A stretch of DNA of 64,000 nt from an uncultured Blautia sp. GTDB taxonomy: Bacteria > Bacillota > Clostridia > Lachnospirales > Lachnospiraceae. Under the pieces are notes generated by a model, which ran no database searches, had not been told where the DNA came from, and saw only the letters and a list, made by a program, of their open reading frames with translations. The position numbers and the translations under genes are program-made. Positions 42,845 to 50,895 of this stretch are shown one piece after another. The stretch spans positions 9,431-73,430 of the forward strand of contig UQCM01000006.1 in NCBI GenBank assembly GCA_900539525.1, in the 5' to 3' direction. The stretch's first letter is position 1. Each line of letters opens with the position of its first letter.

Positions 42845-44131
42845 ATGGAAAAGGACAATGACATGGAAAAAGTGAATGAAAGCAGAAGGGATTCTCATTT
42901 TTTTCAGGGATTCTTAAGTGGTTTGTGTGTGATGCTGGTGATCACGGGCATTGTATTTTTTGTGAAAGGAGAAATGCTAAAGAGAGAGCAGATCGATATC
43001 CAGGTACAAAAAGCAACGGAAGAAAGTGTCACAGAAGCTTCTGACAGTCTGGCACTTGATGAGGAAAAGATTAACAGGAAGCTTAATAATATTGAGAATA
43101 TCATCAATCAGTATTATCTGGATGAAATCGACAATGAGGAGGTGGAGAACTGGCTGTATAAAGGTGTCATTGCCGGACTGGGAGATCATTATGCAGCGTA
43201 TTACACAAAAGAGGAGCTTCAGAAGACACAGGAAGCCAGCAGCGGCGCCTATAAGGGAATAGGAGCGGTTCTGACCCAGGACCGCAGTACAGGGCTCGTT
43301 ACGATTCTCCGGTGTTATGAAGGGGCTCCGGCAGCTAAGGCGGGGCTTTTGCCGGGAGATATCATCTATAAGATCAACGGTACGGAGGTCAGCGGAACAG
43401 ACCTGACGGAAGTGGTATCAAGGATAAAGACGGAGCCTGGCGATTCGGTGAATATCGAGGTTATCCGTGAGGGTGAAGCAGAGGAGCTTTCCTTTGATGT
43501 TGTGAGGGCTCATATTGAGATTCCTACAGTAAATTCGGAAATGCTGGAAGGAAAGATCGGATATATAGAGGTAACAGAATTTGATACTGTGACGAAAGAG
43601 CAGTTCCGTACAGCATTGGAGACACTTGAGAATCAGGGGATGGAAAAGCTGATCATTGATCTAAGGAATAATCCGGGAGGAGTTCTGGATACGGTATGCA
43701 ATATGCTGGAACAGATTCTCCCTGAAGGATTGATCGTATATACGGAAGATAAACAGGGAAACAGGACAGAGTACAAGTCAAGTGGCCGCCATGAATTTAA
43801 GAAGCCCATGGCAGTGCTGGTGAATGGCAACAGTGCCAGTGCATCAGAAATATTTGCCGGTGCAGTGAAAGACTACGGCATTGGGACTCTGGTTGGAACA
43901 AAAACATTTGGAAAAGGGATCGTTCAGCGGATCGTTAATCTGAATGACGGCACAGCAGTGAAGCTGACTGTATCCAAATACTACACTCCAAAAGGAAATG
44001 ACATCCATAAGGTGGGGATTGAACCGGATGTGGAAGTGGAACTGGATGAATCACTTAAACAAAAGATAACGATAGAGAAAGCTGAGGATAATCAGCTTCA
44101 GAAAGCAATAGAAATCTTAAATACCAGGTAA
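42845..44131 (+). CDS. S41-family C-terminal processing protease (CtpA-like)
   Basis: A 428-residue membrane-anchored serine protease. The ATG at 42845 is chosen over GTG 42836 because GAGGAG (42831-42836) is then properly spaced. A signal-anchor helix occupies ~22-42 (FLSGLCVMLVITGIVFFV). A PDZ domain (~130-215, GIGAVLTQD...PAAKAGLLPGDIIYKING) precedes the tail-specific protease domain, which has catalytic Ser in NGNSASASEIFAG and Lys in VGTKTFGKGIVQ. It works outside the membrane on substrate C-termini. The next gene follows after 12 bp, suggesting co-transcription. Confidence 0.93.
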   Translation: MEKDNDMEKVNESRRDSHFFQGFLSGLCVMLVITGIVFFVKGEMLKREQIDIQVQKATEESVTEASDSLALDEEKINRKLNNIENIINQYYLDEIDNEEVENWLYKGVIAGLGDHYAAYYTKEELQKTQEASSGAYKGIGAVLTQDRSTGLVTILRCYEGAPAAKAGLLPGDIIYKINGTEVSGTDLTEVVSRIKTEPGDSVNIEVIREGEAEELSFDVVRAHIEIPTVNSEMLEGKIGYIEVTEFDTVTKEQFRTALETLENQGMEKLIIDLRNNPGGVLDTVCNMLEQILPEGLIVYTEDKQGNRTEYKSSGRHEFKKPMAVLVNGNSASASEIFAGAVKDYGIGTLVGTKTFGKGIVQRIVNLNDGTAVKLTVSKYYTPKGNDIHKVGIEPDVEVELDESLKQKITIEKAEDNQLQKAIEILNTR

Positions 44132-44143
44132 AGGAAGGAAGCT

Positions 44144-44947
44144 ATGCAGGAAAAAATTATTTTCAGAGAAATGCTGAGTGAAATAAAAGCACTGGCAGAC
44201 AGGAAGGGAAATGTTCTTTCCGTGGAAGAGATCAATGATTTCTTTTCCAATGCCAGGCTGAGTGAAGAACAGCTCACCATGATTTATGAGTATCTGATTG
44301 GACAGAAAATAAAGGTGGTCGGATATCGACCCAAAAATCCCCGGCCGGAGCAGGAAGAGCAGGAGCCCCGGATGCTTACTGAGGATGCCTGTATGGAGTT
44401 GTATCTTGATGAACTGCAGGATATCCTGCCGGTGTCAGAAGAAGAGGAAGAGAAGCTCTTTCTTATGGCCGCAGCAGGAGACGGAGGTGCGAAAAGCAGG
44501 CTTGTGGAGCTGTATCTGAAGATGGTCTGTGAGCTGGCACGAACCTATCGTTATAGTGATCTTCCCCAGAGTGATCTGATCCAGGAGGGAAATGTGGCAT
44601 TACTGCTGGCACTTGACCAGATGGAGATTATGGATGATCTGCAGGGATATCGGGAACAGCTGTACCGTGCTGTAACCAGAGGGATGGAAGAAGCACTGAC
44701 CTCTCAGCGAGACTTAAAGGAAATGGATGAGAAGCTTGCAAAGCGGGTGAATCATCTTGGAGAAGCAGTCCGTAATCTTGAAAGAGATCTGGAACATAAG
44801 GTATCTGTGGAAGAACTGTCAGCGTATCTGGAAATGCCGGTAGAGGAGATCAGAGATATCCTGAGGATGGCAGGAGATGAAATCGAGATTGACAGAAGCC
44901 CATCCGGCGGCAGAAGCAGCATTCAGACCGATATTCAGGGTATTTGA
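44144..44947 (+). CDS. Sigma-70-like protein lacking region 4, function unknown
   Basis: A 267-residue protein with AAGGAAGG upstream. Residues ~1-60 resemble sigma region 1.1 (MQEKIIFREMLSEIKALADRK, LSVEEINDFF). Residues ~85-165 resemble regions 1.2 and 2.1-2.2 (DACMELYLDELQDILPVSEEE, ARTYRYSDLPQSDLIQEGNVAL). A helical region resembling 3 follows (VSVEELSAYLEMPVEEIRDIL). The promoter-recognition regions 2.4 and 4 are not recognisable, so it is unlikely to direct transcription alone. A core-polymerase-binding modulator is one possibility. It follows the S41 protease by 12 bp. Confidence 0.7.
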   Translation: MQEKIIFREMLSEIKALADRKGNVLSVEEINDFFSNARLSEEQLTMIYEYLIGQKIKVVGYRPKNPRPEQEEQEPRMLTEDACMELYLDELQDILPVSEEEEEKLFLMAAAGDGGAKSRLVELYLKMVCELARTYRYSDLPQSDLIQEGNVALLLALDQMEIMDDLQGYREQLYRAVTRGMEEALTSQRDLKEMDEKLAKRVNHLGEAVRNLERDLEHKVSVEELSAYLEMPVEEIRDILRMAGDEIEIDRSPSGGRSSIQTDIQGI

Positions 44948-44988
44948 CATAAACAGCTGAATACGAAAGAAATGGTTTCAGTAAAGCG

Positions 44989-45033
44989 AAAAGTGTGCAG
45001 GTCCCTCACTTATGGGAGACTTGCACACTTTGT
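44989..45033. terminator. Hairpin between convergent genes
   Basis: AAGTGTGCAGGTCCC and GGGAGACTTGCACACTT form an imperfect stem. It resembles the 19563-19606 hairpin in its GCAAG/CTTGC-type stem and its trailing ACTTTGTTAT. It probably ends both transcripts. Confidence 0.7.
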
Positions 45034-46331
45034 TATTTCAGGAGCTCTTCCCGGTCGGATGATGTTTCAGGTTCCGGCAGATCAGGAAGATAGAGATGAA
45101 CCTTTGCAATACGGTTCTTATCTACAGAATCGACCTGCATCCGGATGCCAAGGTCATCAATGATAAACTCTCCGGCATGGGGAAGGTGGTCGAGACGTTC
45201 GATGACATAACCGCCTACAGAATCGTAATCCTCTGAAGAAAGTGTAAGACCCAGTGCATCATTCAAATCATCAAGCTTCAGAGAACCTTCTACAATATAT
45301 TCGCGTTCGCCAACCTGGCGAATCAGTTCTTCTTCGTCCTTATCATACTCATCCCGGATCTCCCCGACGATTTCCTCCAGCAGATCTTCAAGAGTGACAA
45401 GTCCGGCAATCGCACCGTACTCATCCAGTACAATTGTGAAATTGATGGAATCCTTTCGCATCTCCATCATCAGTTCGGACGTTTTTTTGTATTCATAAGT
45501 GAAATAGGGTTCTCTTAAGAGGCTGCGCAGATCAAAATTCTGTGCGGGAAGGTATCCAAGCAGATCCTTCATGTTCAGAACGCCGATCACATGGTCAGTA
45601 TCACCTTCATAAACGGGAAAACGTGTAAATCTTTCGCGGCGGAAAATGTCGATGATTTCTTCACAGGTACTTTCTACATTGATAAATACCATATCCACGC
45701 GGGGAACCATGATATCCCTTGCCTGAGAATCCCCGAAATCAAATACATTGTATATCATCTGGCGCTCTTCACTTTCAATGACACCGTCTTCATGGCTGAC
45801 ATCCAGAATCGTACGCAGCTCGTGCTCTGTCATGGCAGGACCCTTAGCTGAAGGATCTACATGCATCAGTGCAAGTACCAGATTTGCCAGCTTGTTAATG
45901 ATGAAAATGACAGGTGTCAGGATCCTCATCAGAAAAAGAATCGTACCGGCATAGGCAAGAGCCATCTTGTCTGAGTGAATGGTTGCGAGTGTTTTGGGAG
46001 CGATCTCGCCGAAGATCAGAATAATCACCGTCAGTGCTCCACTGGCAATTGCGATCGCTGCATTTCCCCAAAGATCGAGGGCAAGCGTAGTAACCAGAGA
46101 AGCTGCAGACAGATTGACAATATTATTCCCGATTAAAATAGCACTCAGCATTTTTCCGGAATCTTCAGTAATGGTAAGAACTGTACGTGCACGTCTGTTG
46201 CCATCATCGGCAAGTGTTTTCATCTTTATCCTGTTGGCTGTCGTGAGTGAAGTCTCTGCCGATGAAAAGAAGGCAGAGAGCAGAATCAGCAGGATCAATA
46301 TTATGAATTGAAGGGCAGTCGCAGTGTCCAA
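45033..46331 (-). CDS. CNNM/CorC-family membrane protein (hemolysin-like, HlyC/CorC)
   Basis: A 432-residue protein. The start is TTG at 46331, supported by AAGGAG 10 bp upstream and the need for the first helix; the ATG at 46341 is out of frame. A DUF21/CNNM transmembrane domain (~1-190, with FSSAETSLTTANRIK and ILIFGEIAPKTLA) precedes a pair of CBS domains (~205-330, MVPRVDMVFINVEST, FTRFPVYEGDTDHVIGVLN, LDEYGAIAGLVTLEDLLEEI) and a CorC_HlyC C-terminal domain (~345-425). Family members are implicated in magnesium/cobalt efflux. Complete and intact. Confidence 0.93.
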   Translation of the reverse strand: MDTATALQFIILILLILLSAFFSSAETSLTTANRIKMKTLADDGNRRARTVLTITEDSGKMLSAILIGNNIVNLSAASLVTTLALDLWGNAAIAIASGALTVIILIFGEIAPKTLATIHSDKMALAYAGTILFLMRILTPVIFIINKLANLVLALMHVDPSAKGPAMTEHELRTILDVSHEDGVIESEERQMIYNVFDFGDSQARDIMVPRVDMVFINVESTCEEIIDIFRRERFTRFPVYEGDTDHVIGVLNMKDLLGYLPAQNFDLRSLLREPYFTYEYKKTSELMMEMRKDSINFTIVLDEYGAIAGLVTLEDLLEEIVGEIRDEYDKDEEELIRQVGEREYIVEGSLKLDDLNDALGLTLSSEDYDSVGGYVIERLDHLPHAGEFIIDDLGIRMQVDSVDKNRIAKVHLYLPDLPEPETSSDREELLK

Positions 46332-46455
46332 AAATAATCATCTCCTTAGTTACGATGTTTTGCTGTAAACTGTAACTGAATATATCCTATTTCAGACTTG
46401 AATGCAAGGATTCAAAATTAATGCAAAAAAAATTTAACATATCCGTAATAAATAC

Positions 46456-46485
46456 TTGTAAAATATTGCGGAATTGTGTTATAAT
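46456..46485 (+). promoter_or_regulatory. Promoter of the surface protein gene
   Basis: TTGTAA (46456-46461), an 18-bp spacer and TATAAT (46480-46485), 124 bp upstream of the start codon. Confidence 0.55.
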
Positions 46486-46511
46486 AAAGCTCGAAAAGTA
46501 TCATACTGTAA

Positions 46512-46536
46512 AATCTGCATGACTCTGAACAGTTAC
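46512..46536 (+). repeat. Family 2 short element
   Basis: AATCTGCATGACTCTGAACAG followed by TTAC, identical to the copy at 50633-50656 over this stretch. It lies in the surface protein leader. Confidence 0.65.
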
Positions 46537-46608
46537 AGCAGATACAGGATCAAAGAAATATGCAGATGAAGGGTTGTAAAAGAAGTGGTTCGAAGGAGGA
46601 GAGAGACC

Positions 46609-48447
46609 ATGAGAAAAAGATACAGGGGACTGGCATGGGCTCTGGCAGGAGCACTGATGCTTGCCAGCATACCGGGAGTTCCGGTGGCAGCAGAGGGGAA
46701 TGTGGTATATGTAAGCACAGAGGGATTCAGTGAGAACAGTGGCATGACGGCAGAAAGTCCACTTGCTTCCATATATGCAGCACAGGAGCTTCTTCCTGAG
46801 GGTGGGACGATTCTGGTCGAAGATACGATTTATGTGACGGGGGAGAGAAGCTACGTATTCCATGATGGTATCACACTGCAGGCGGGAGATGAGCTGGAAG
46901 GTCCTCTCTTTGAAGTGTCAGAAAACGGAAGACTGACACTTGGCAATATCATTTTAACGGGGAACAGCAGTACCGTGATTTCAAATCATGGAGTGCTGAA
47001 AATAGATGACAGTGTTACACTGACGGTAAAGGATGGAGAGGGAGTAGGCTGTGTTTATACCGGACAGTCAGCAGCCACCTATCTGAATGATGAGCTGGTG
47101 GCAGGAGACGGAAGTGTAGAGAAGACACAGGAAACAGAACAGGATTCTGAGACGGAGAGTCCGCAGAGTGAAAGCGAAGGAGCTTCGGAAACAGAAAAGC
47201 CGCAGAAGGAAAGCGAAGAGGATTCTGAAACAGAGAAGATACAGGATGAGAGTACAGGAGTTTCAGAAACAGAAAAACCGCAGAAGGAAGGCGTAGAGGA
47301 TTCTGAGACAGAGAAGCCGCAGGATGAAAGTGCAGGAGTTTCTGAGACAGAAAAGCCGCAGAAGGAAGGCGGAGAGTCTTCCGGGACAGAGAAGCCCCAG
47401 GATGAAAGTGCAGGAGCTTCTGAGACAGAAAAGCCGCAGAAGGAAAGCGGAGAGTCTTCTGAGACAGAAAAGCCGCAAGGTGAAAGTGCAGGAGCTTCCG
47501 AAACAGAAAAGCCGCAGGGCGAAGGCACAGGAGCAGCAGAAACGGAAAGTGAGCTGCTTTTGGAGCAAACAGAACAGATACGTTCAGAGGCGGTAGAGAC
47601 AGTCAAAAATGCGATCGTTTCTCTTAGTATTCATTCCAGAAAGGATGTGAAAGGGCTGCTTGCCGTGTCGCAGGCCTTTGACGGTCTGACAGATGCGGAG
47701 AGGGCGGCGATTCCTGAACAGGTGCGTCAGCTTCTGGAGTCTGCAAAGCAGATGGCAGCCGCTTATAATCATACACAGAGGGGAGTGAGCGTGTATGGAA
47801 ACATCCCGTGGTATGTACAGTTCAGAGTAAAGCTGACAGATATCGGAGAGAAAGAGGAAAAAGGAATGCAGATACTGGTTCCTTATGAGCTGAAGCTCTG
47901 GAATCTGTTTACGGATTCTGTATATACACTCCCGGAGGGAGAGTCAGTGACGGTAACAATGCCGGTTCCTGACGTAGATATTGAAGGTGAATTTACAGTC
48001 TTTCATTATCATGCGGATGGTTCTGTGGAAAGTATCCGGCCTGTCATCAACGGAAACATGATGAGCTTTGAGACAAGCTCTTTCAGCCCGTTCAGTGTAG
48101 CGGGAAGTATGATGATTACCGGCGTCGGTATCGGGAATACTTCAGGAGGAGGAACGTCTTCCGGCAGCAGTACCGGAAACGGAGATCATACTACGGGGAA
48201 TACCTCATCGGGATCCGCAGGTACATCCGGCGGCGGGAATACTTCCGGAACAGGAACTCCCGGAACGGGAAGCAGCTCCACAGGCGGAAGCGTTTCCGGC
48301 AGCAGTACCGGCAGCAGTACCGGCAGCTATGTGGCAGCCGTGAATACCGGAGATAACACAAAGGTATTTCCGGCAGTGCTGTTACAGATCCTGGCATTCG
48401 CTGCAATTGCGGGAGTTGTTCTTCGCAGACGAAAAGAAAACAGTTAA
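46609..48447 (+). CDS. Wall-anchored repeat surface protein
   Basis: A 612-residue exported protein. The start at 46609 follows GGAGGAGAG and gives a signal peptide (GLAWALAGALMLASIPGVPVAA). Residues ~28-170 resemble a parallel beta-helix/pectate-lyase-like segment (VVYVSTEGFSENSGMTAESPL). Ten 13-residue SETEKPQ-type repeats come next. A folded domain follows (~330-500), then a Gly/Ser/Thr stalk. The C-terminus has VNTGDNTK, a hydrophobic helix and RRRKENS. This TGD-type tail resembles the sorting signals of Lachnospiraceae wall proteins, though it is not canonical LPXTG. Adhesion or mucus interaction is possible; no function can be assigned. Confidence 0.85.
   Translation: MRKRYRGLAWALAGALMLASIPGVPVAAEGNVVYVSTEGFSENSGMTAESPLASIYAAQELLPEGGTILVEDTIYVTGERSYVFHDGITLQAGDELEGPLFEVSENGRLTLGNIILTGNSSTVISNHGVLKIDDSVTLTVKDGEGVGCVYTGQSAATYLNDELVAGDGSVEKTQETEQDSETESPQSESEGASETEKPQKESEEDSETEKIQDESTGVSETEKPQKEGVEDSETEKPQDESAGVSETEKPQKEGGESSGTEKPQDESAGASETEKPQKESGESSETEKPQGESAGASETEKPQGEGTGAAETESELLLEQTEQIRSEAVETVKNAIVSLSIHSRKDVKGLLAVSQAFDGLTDAERAAIPEQVRQLLESAKQMAAAYNHTQRGVSVYGNIPWYVQFRVKLTDIGEKEEKGMQILVPYELKLWNLFTDSVYTLPEGESVTVTMPVPDVDIEGEFTVFHYHADGSVESIRPVINGNMMSFETSSFSPFSVAGSMMITGVGIGNTSGGGTSSGSSTGNGDHTTGNTSSGSAGTSGGGNTSGTGTPGTGSSSTGGSVSGSSTGSSTGSYVAAVNTGDNTKVFPAVLLQILAFAAIAGVVLRRRKENS
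47146..47535 (+). repeat. Ten 39-bp coding tandem repeats
   Basis: Ten 13-codon units of the form SETEKPQxExxxx, with alternate units ending SAG[AV] or [GE][EV][SE][DS], showing a higher-order 78-bp period. In-frame length variation between strains is likely. Confidence 0.9.
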
Positions 48448-48452
48448 ATATA

Positions 48453-48487
48453 AAACCCCGGGAACAGGAAGTGGTTCCCGGGGTTTC
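48453..48487. terminator. Terminator between convergent surface protein and ABC-F genes
   Basis: AAACCCCGGGAAC and GTTCCCGGGGTTT form a perfect 13-bp stem, followed by CTT. Confidence 0.85.
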
Positions 48488-48553
48488 TTGCATATGCACT
48501 TGAAATTGTTTTCTTCATCTTTCAGCATGATTCGCGGCAGGCTGATTGACAGA

Positions 48554-50191
48554 CTAATTATCTTCCGGATTTCCATCTGTTGTATAAACCTGACGTTTTC
48601 TGGCCATTTCATCACTGGCGAGATATTCGTCATAGGTTGTGATTTTGTCGATCATCTTTCCATTTGGAAGGATTTCCATGATACGGTTCGCAGTGGTCTG
48701 TACGATCTGGTGGTCATGAGAGGCGAAGAGCAGTACACCGGGGAACTTGATCATTCCGTTATTCAAAGCAGTGATCGACTCCATGTCCAGATGGTTGGTA
48801 GGCTCATCGAGAAGAAGGACATTTGCTCCGGAGATCATCATTTTAGAAAGAAGACAGCGTACCTTCTCACCTCCGGAGAGTACCTTTACTTTTTTTACAC
48901 CGTCATCACCGGCAAACAGCATACGTCCCAGGAATCCGCGCACATAGGTGGCGTCTTTGATCTCTGAAAACTGTGTCAGCCAGTCTACGATCGTGAGATC
49001 ATTGTCAAATTCTTCTGTATTATCCTTGGGGAAATATGCCTGTGAAGTGGTGACACCCCACTTGATCGTCCCCTCGTCCGGTTCCATTTCACCGATCAGG
49101 ATCTTAAAGAATGTTGTTTTTGCCAGTTCGTTTCCGCCGACAAAAGCCACCTTGTCATCATGCCCCAGGGTGAAGGTAATATCATCGAGAATCTTTACTC
49201 CGTCAATGGTTTTTGATACATTCTCTACCATCAGGACCTCGTTGCCGATTTCGCGGTTTGGCCGGAAGTCGATGTAAGGATATTTACGGCTGGAAGGGCG
49301 GATCTCATCCAGCTGGATCTTTTCCAGGGCTTTCTTTCTGGAGGTTGCCTGCTTGGATTTGGAGGCGTTTGCACTGAAACGGGAGATAAACTCCTGAAGT
49401 TCCTTGATCTTTTCTTCTTTTTTCTTGTTGGCTTCCTTCATCTGACGGATAAGAAGCTGACTGGATTCATACCAGAAGTCATAGTTTCCGGCATAGAGCT
49501 GAATCTTTCCGTAATCAATATCAGCAGTATGTGTGCATACTTTATTCAGAAAATAGCGGTCATGAGATACGACGATGACAGTATTTTCAAAGTTGATCAG
49601 AAATTCTTCCAGCCATTCGATCGCATCCAGATCCAGATGGTTGGTAGGCTCATCGAGCAACAGAATGTCCGGATTACCGAAAAGTGCTTTTGCCAGAAGA
49701 ACCTTCACCTTCTCATTGCCGTTCAGGTCTTTCATCAGAGAGTAATGCAGCTCTGTACCGATTCCGAGACCGTTTAAAAGCATGGCAGCGTCTGATTCAG
49801 CTTCCCATCCGTTCATTTCGGCAAATTCGCCTTCCAGCTCACTTGCACGTATGCCGTCTTCGTCGGTAAAATCCTCCTTTGCATAGATAGCCTCTTTTTC
49901 TTTCATAATATCGTATAATCTCTGGTTTCCCATAATGACGGTATCCAGAACCGGATATTCATCATATTTGAAATGATCCTGCTCCAGTACAGAGAGACGC
50001 TGTCCGGGTGTGATGGCGATGGAGCCTGATGTAGTATCCAGCTTGCCGGAAAGGATTTTCAGAAATGTGGATTTCCCGGCACCATTGGCACCGATCAGAC
50101 CATAGCAGTTTCCTTCCGTAAACTTGATGTTTACATCTTCGAATAATGCTTTTTTTCCGATTCTCAGGGTTACATTGTTTGCACTGATCAT
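48554..50191 (-). CDS. ABC-F family ATPase (YbiT/YkpA-like)
   Basis: A 545-residue soluble ATPase with two ABC domains and no membrane segment, of the ribosome-associated ABC-F type. Domain 1 has Walker A GANGAGKST and Walker B ILLLDEPTNHLDLDA, with an atypical signature LNGNEKVKVLLAKAL. A charged linker (~235-300, KKKEEKIKELQEFISRFSANAS) is the P-site tRNA-interacting motif region. Domain 2 has a divergent Walker A (GGNELAKTT), signature LSGGEKVRC and LLLDEPTNHLD. These deviations are, as I recall, shared by the YbiT/YkpA subgroup, so they are not decay. Role in translation is inferred from the family. Confidence 0.92.
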   Translation of the reverse strand: MISANNVTLRIGKKALFEDVNIKFTEGNCYGLIGANGAGKSTFLKILSGKLDTTSGSIAITPGQRLSVLEQDHFKYDEYPVLDTVIMGNQRLYDIMKEKEAIYAKEDFTDEDGIRASELEGEFAEMNGWEAESDAAMLLNGLGIGTELHYSLMKDLNGNEKVKVLLAKALFGNPDILLLDEPTNHLDLDAIEWLEEFLINFENTVIVVSHDRYFLNKVCTHTADIDYGKIQLYAGNYDFWYESSQLLIRQMKEANKKKEEKIKELQEFISRFSANASKSKQATSRKKALEKIQLDEIRPSSRKYPYIDFRPNREIGNEVLMVENVSKTIDGVKILDDITFTLGHDDKVAFVGGNELAKTTFFKILIGEMEPDEGTIKWGVTTSQAYFPKDNTEEFDNDLTIVDWLTQFSEIKDATYVRGFLGRMLFAGDDGVKKVKVLSGGEKVRCLLSKMMISGANVLLLDEPTNHLDMESITALNNGMIKFPGVLLFASHDHQIVQTTANRIMEILPNGKMIDKITTYDEYLASDEMARKRQVYTTDGNPEDN

Positions 50192-50312
50192 GTTAGAACC
50201 TCATTCATACTTTCTTATTTAATAGATATCTGGTAACTTCATATCTGTTTAATCCATTCTATTGTAACCGATAATCGGAAAAATGCAAGAAAAATGTGAG
50301 GACAGTGTAATC

Positions 50313-50341
50313 TTGACATCTGATGCAGCATAACGTATACT
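50313..50341 (+). promoter_or_regulatory. Consensus promoter with no intact gene behind it
   Basis: TTGACA (50313-50318), 17 bp, TATACT (50336-50341). Transcription would start near 50348 and meet a terminator at 50363-50403. The only downstream coding trace before the next promoter is the trpF remnant. Confidence 0.75.
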
Positions 50342-50362
50342 TAAAACAGAAAATCAAGAGCA

Positions 50363-50403
50363 AAGGCGTCATTTTCCGGAGAGGGAGAATGCCGCCTGTT
50401 TTT
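50363..50403 (+). terminator. Leader-type terminator after the orphan promoter
   Basis: GGCG-T-CATTTTCC pairs with GGAGAATG-C-CGCC around a 6-nt loop, then TGTTTTT. Together with the promoter it defines a ~55-nt RNA or an attenuator of the lost gene. Confidence 0.7.
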
Positions 50404-50464
50404 AAACACCGGGGAGCGCTTTGCGGTTTCCGGAAAAGGATAGGGGTGCAGGCATGAGGACAAC

Positions 50465-50632
50465 ATGCTGCCTGAGGAAGCAAGCAGTCCCGGAATCAGT
50501 GCCTATGTACTGGATGGCAGTGTACCGGGATCAGGAAAAACCTTCAACTGGGATGCATGGAAGCATTTTCAGCGGGGAGACAAAATGCTGGTTCTGGCAG
50601 GAGGGCTGAACGAGGAAAATGTATTTTTATAA
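50465..50632 (+). pseudogene. trpF: trpF remnant (phosphoribosylanthranilate isomerase internal fragment)
   Basis: A 55-codon open stretch. The reading AYVLDGSVPGSGKTFNWDAW then KMLVLAGGLNEENV matches the central part of TrpF (LLDS...GGTGKTFDW...LAGGLNPENV). The enzyme is normally ~200 residues; about the first 110-120 and the last 40 are absent. An in-frame TAG at 50441 closes the frame upstream. Downstream the similarity stops at ENV, where a family 2 repeat begins. No ribosome site is apparent, so it is a decayed gene. Confidence 0.8.
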
Positions 50633-50656
50633 ATCTGCATGACTCTGAACAGTTAC
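50626..50656 (+). repeat. Family 2 short element at the trpF breakpoint
   Basis: TTATAAATCTGCATGACTCT then GAACAGTTAC, as in the other short copies. It begins exactly where TrpF similarity ends. Confidence 0.7.
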
Positions 50657-50697
50657 ATAAATTATTAAAAATGTATAAATACTATTAAAAAAATGAG

Positions 50698-50726
50698 TTG
50701 ACTTTAGGTGAAATTACTGTTATGAT
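50698..50726 (+). promoter_or_regulatory. Promoter of the licT-PTS operon
   Basis: TTGACT (50698-50703) and TATGAT (50721-50726) with a 17-bp spacer, 28 bp before the antiterminator RNA site. Confidence 0.8.
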
Positions 50727-50753
50727 AGAGAGGAATTAGGAAATAAGGGATAC

Positions 50754-50782
50754 GGATTGTTACTGGTGATGCAGGCAAAACC
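50754..50782 (+). promoter_or_regulatory. RAT: BglG/LicT-type ribonucleic antiterminator site
   Basis: GGATTGTTACTGGTGATGCA followed by GGCAAAACC matches the LicT/BglG/SacY RAT consensus (GGATTGTTACTG...GCAGGCAAAACC). Its last two bases are the first two of the terminator stem, so RAT and terminator are mutually exclusive. Confidence 0.95.
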
Positions 50783-50832
50783 AAATTTTGTAAAATGAAG
50801 TATGACTGTATTTTACAAAATTTGGTTTTTTT
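50781..50832 (+). terminator. RAT-controlled leader terminator
   Basis: CCAAATTTTGTAAAA and TTTTACAAAATTTGG form a perfect 15-bp stem followed by seven Ts. It is read through when the antiterminator protein binds the RAT. Confidence 0.95.
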
Positions 50833-50895
50833 ACTAGAAGGGTCTGCTGTTGTTATCCTTTTTTCGTTTTCGCGTAGTACCGGGGAGCAAGTTAT

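Noticed and set aside
46339..46341. ATG as start of the CNNM/CorC gene
   Set aside because: It is out of frame with the protein by one base; TTG at 46331 is in frame with a good ribosome site.
47079..47606. Long open frames on the minus strand and in another plus frame across the surface protein repeats
   Set aside because: They are shadows of the 39-bp coding repeats, with Ser/Phe/Cys-rich low-complexity translations and no ribosome site.
50341..50405. T-box or trp leader for the lost trpF
   Set aside because: The T-box sequence (AGGGTGG..ACCGCG) is not present and the region is too short.
50421..50609. 62-codon frame over the trpF remnant
   Set aside because: Its translation has no family resemblance, whereas the frame starting at 50465 reads as TrpF.
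50759..50774. GTTACTGGTGATGCAG looks like another copy of the GTTACTGGTCAC repeat family
   Set aside because: It is the core of the LicT/BglG RAT site; the right terminus of the repeat is absent and the RAT consensus explains every base.
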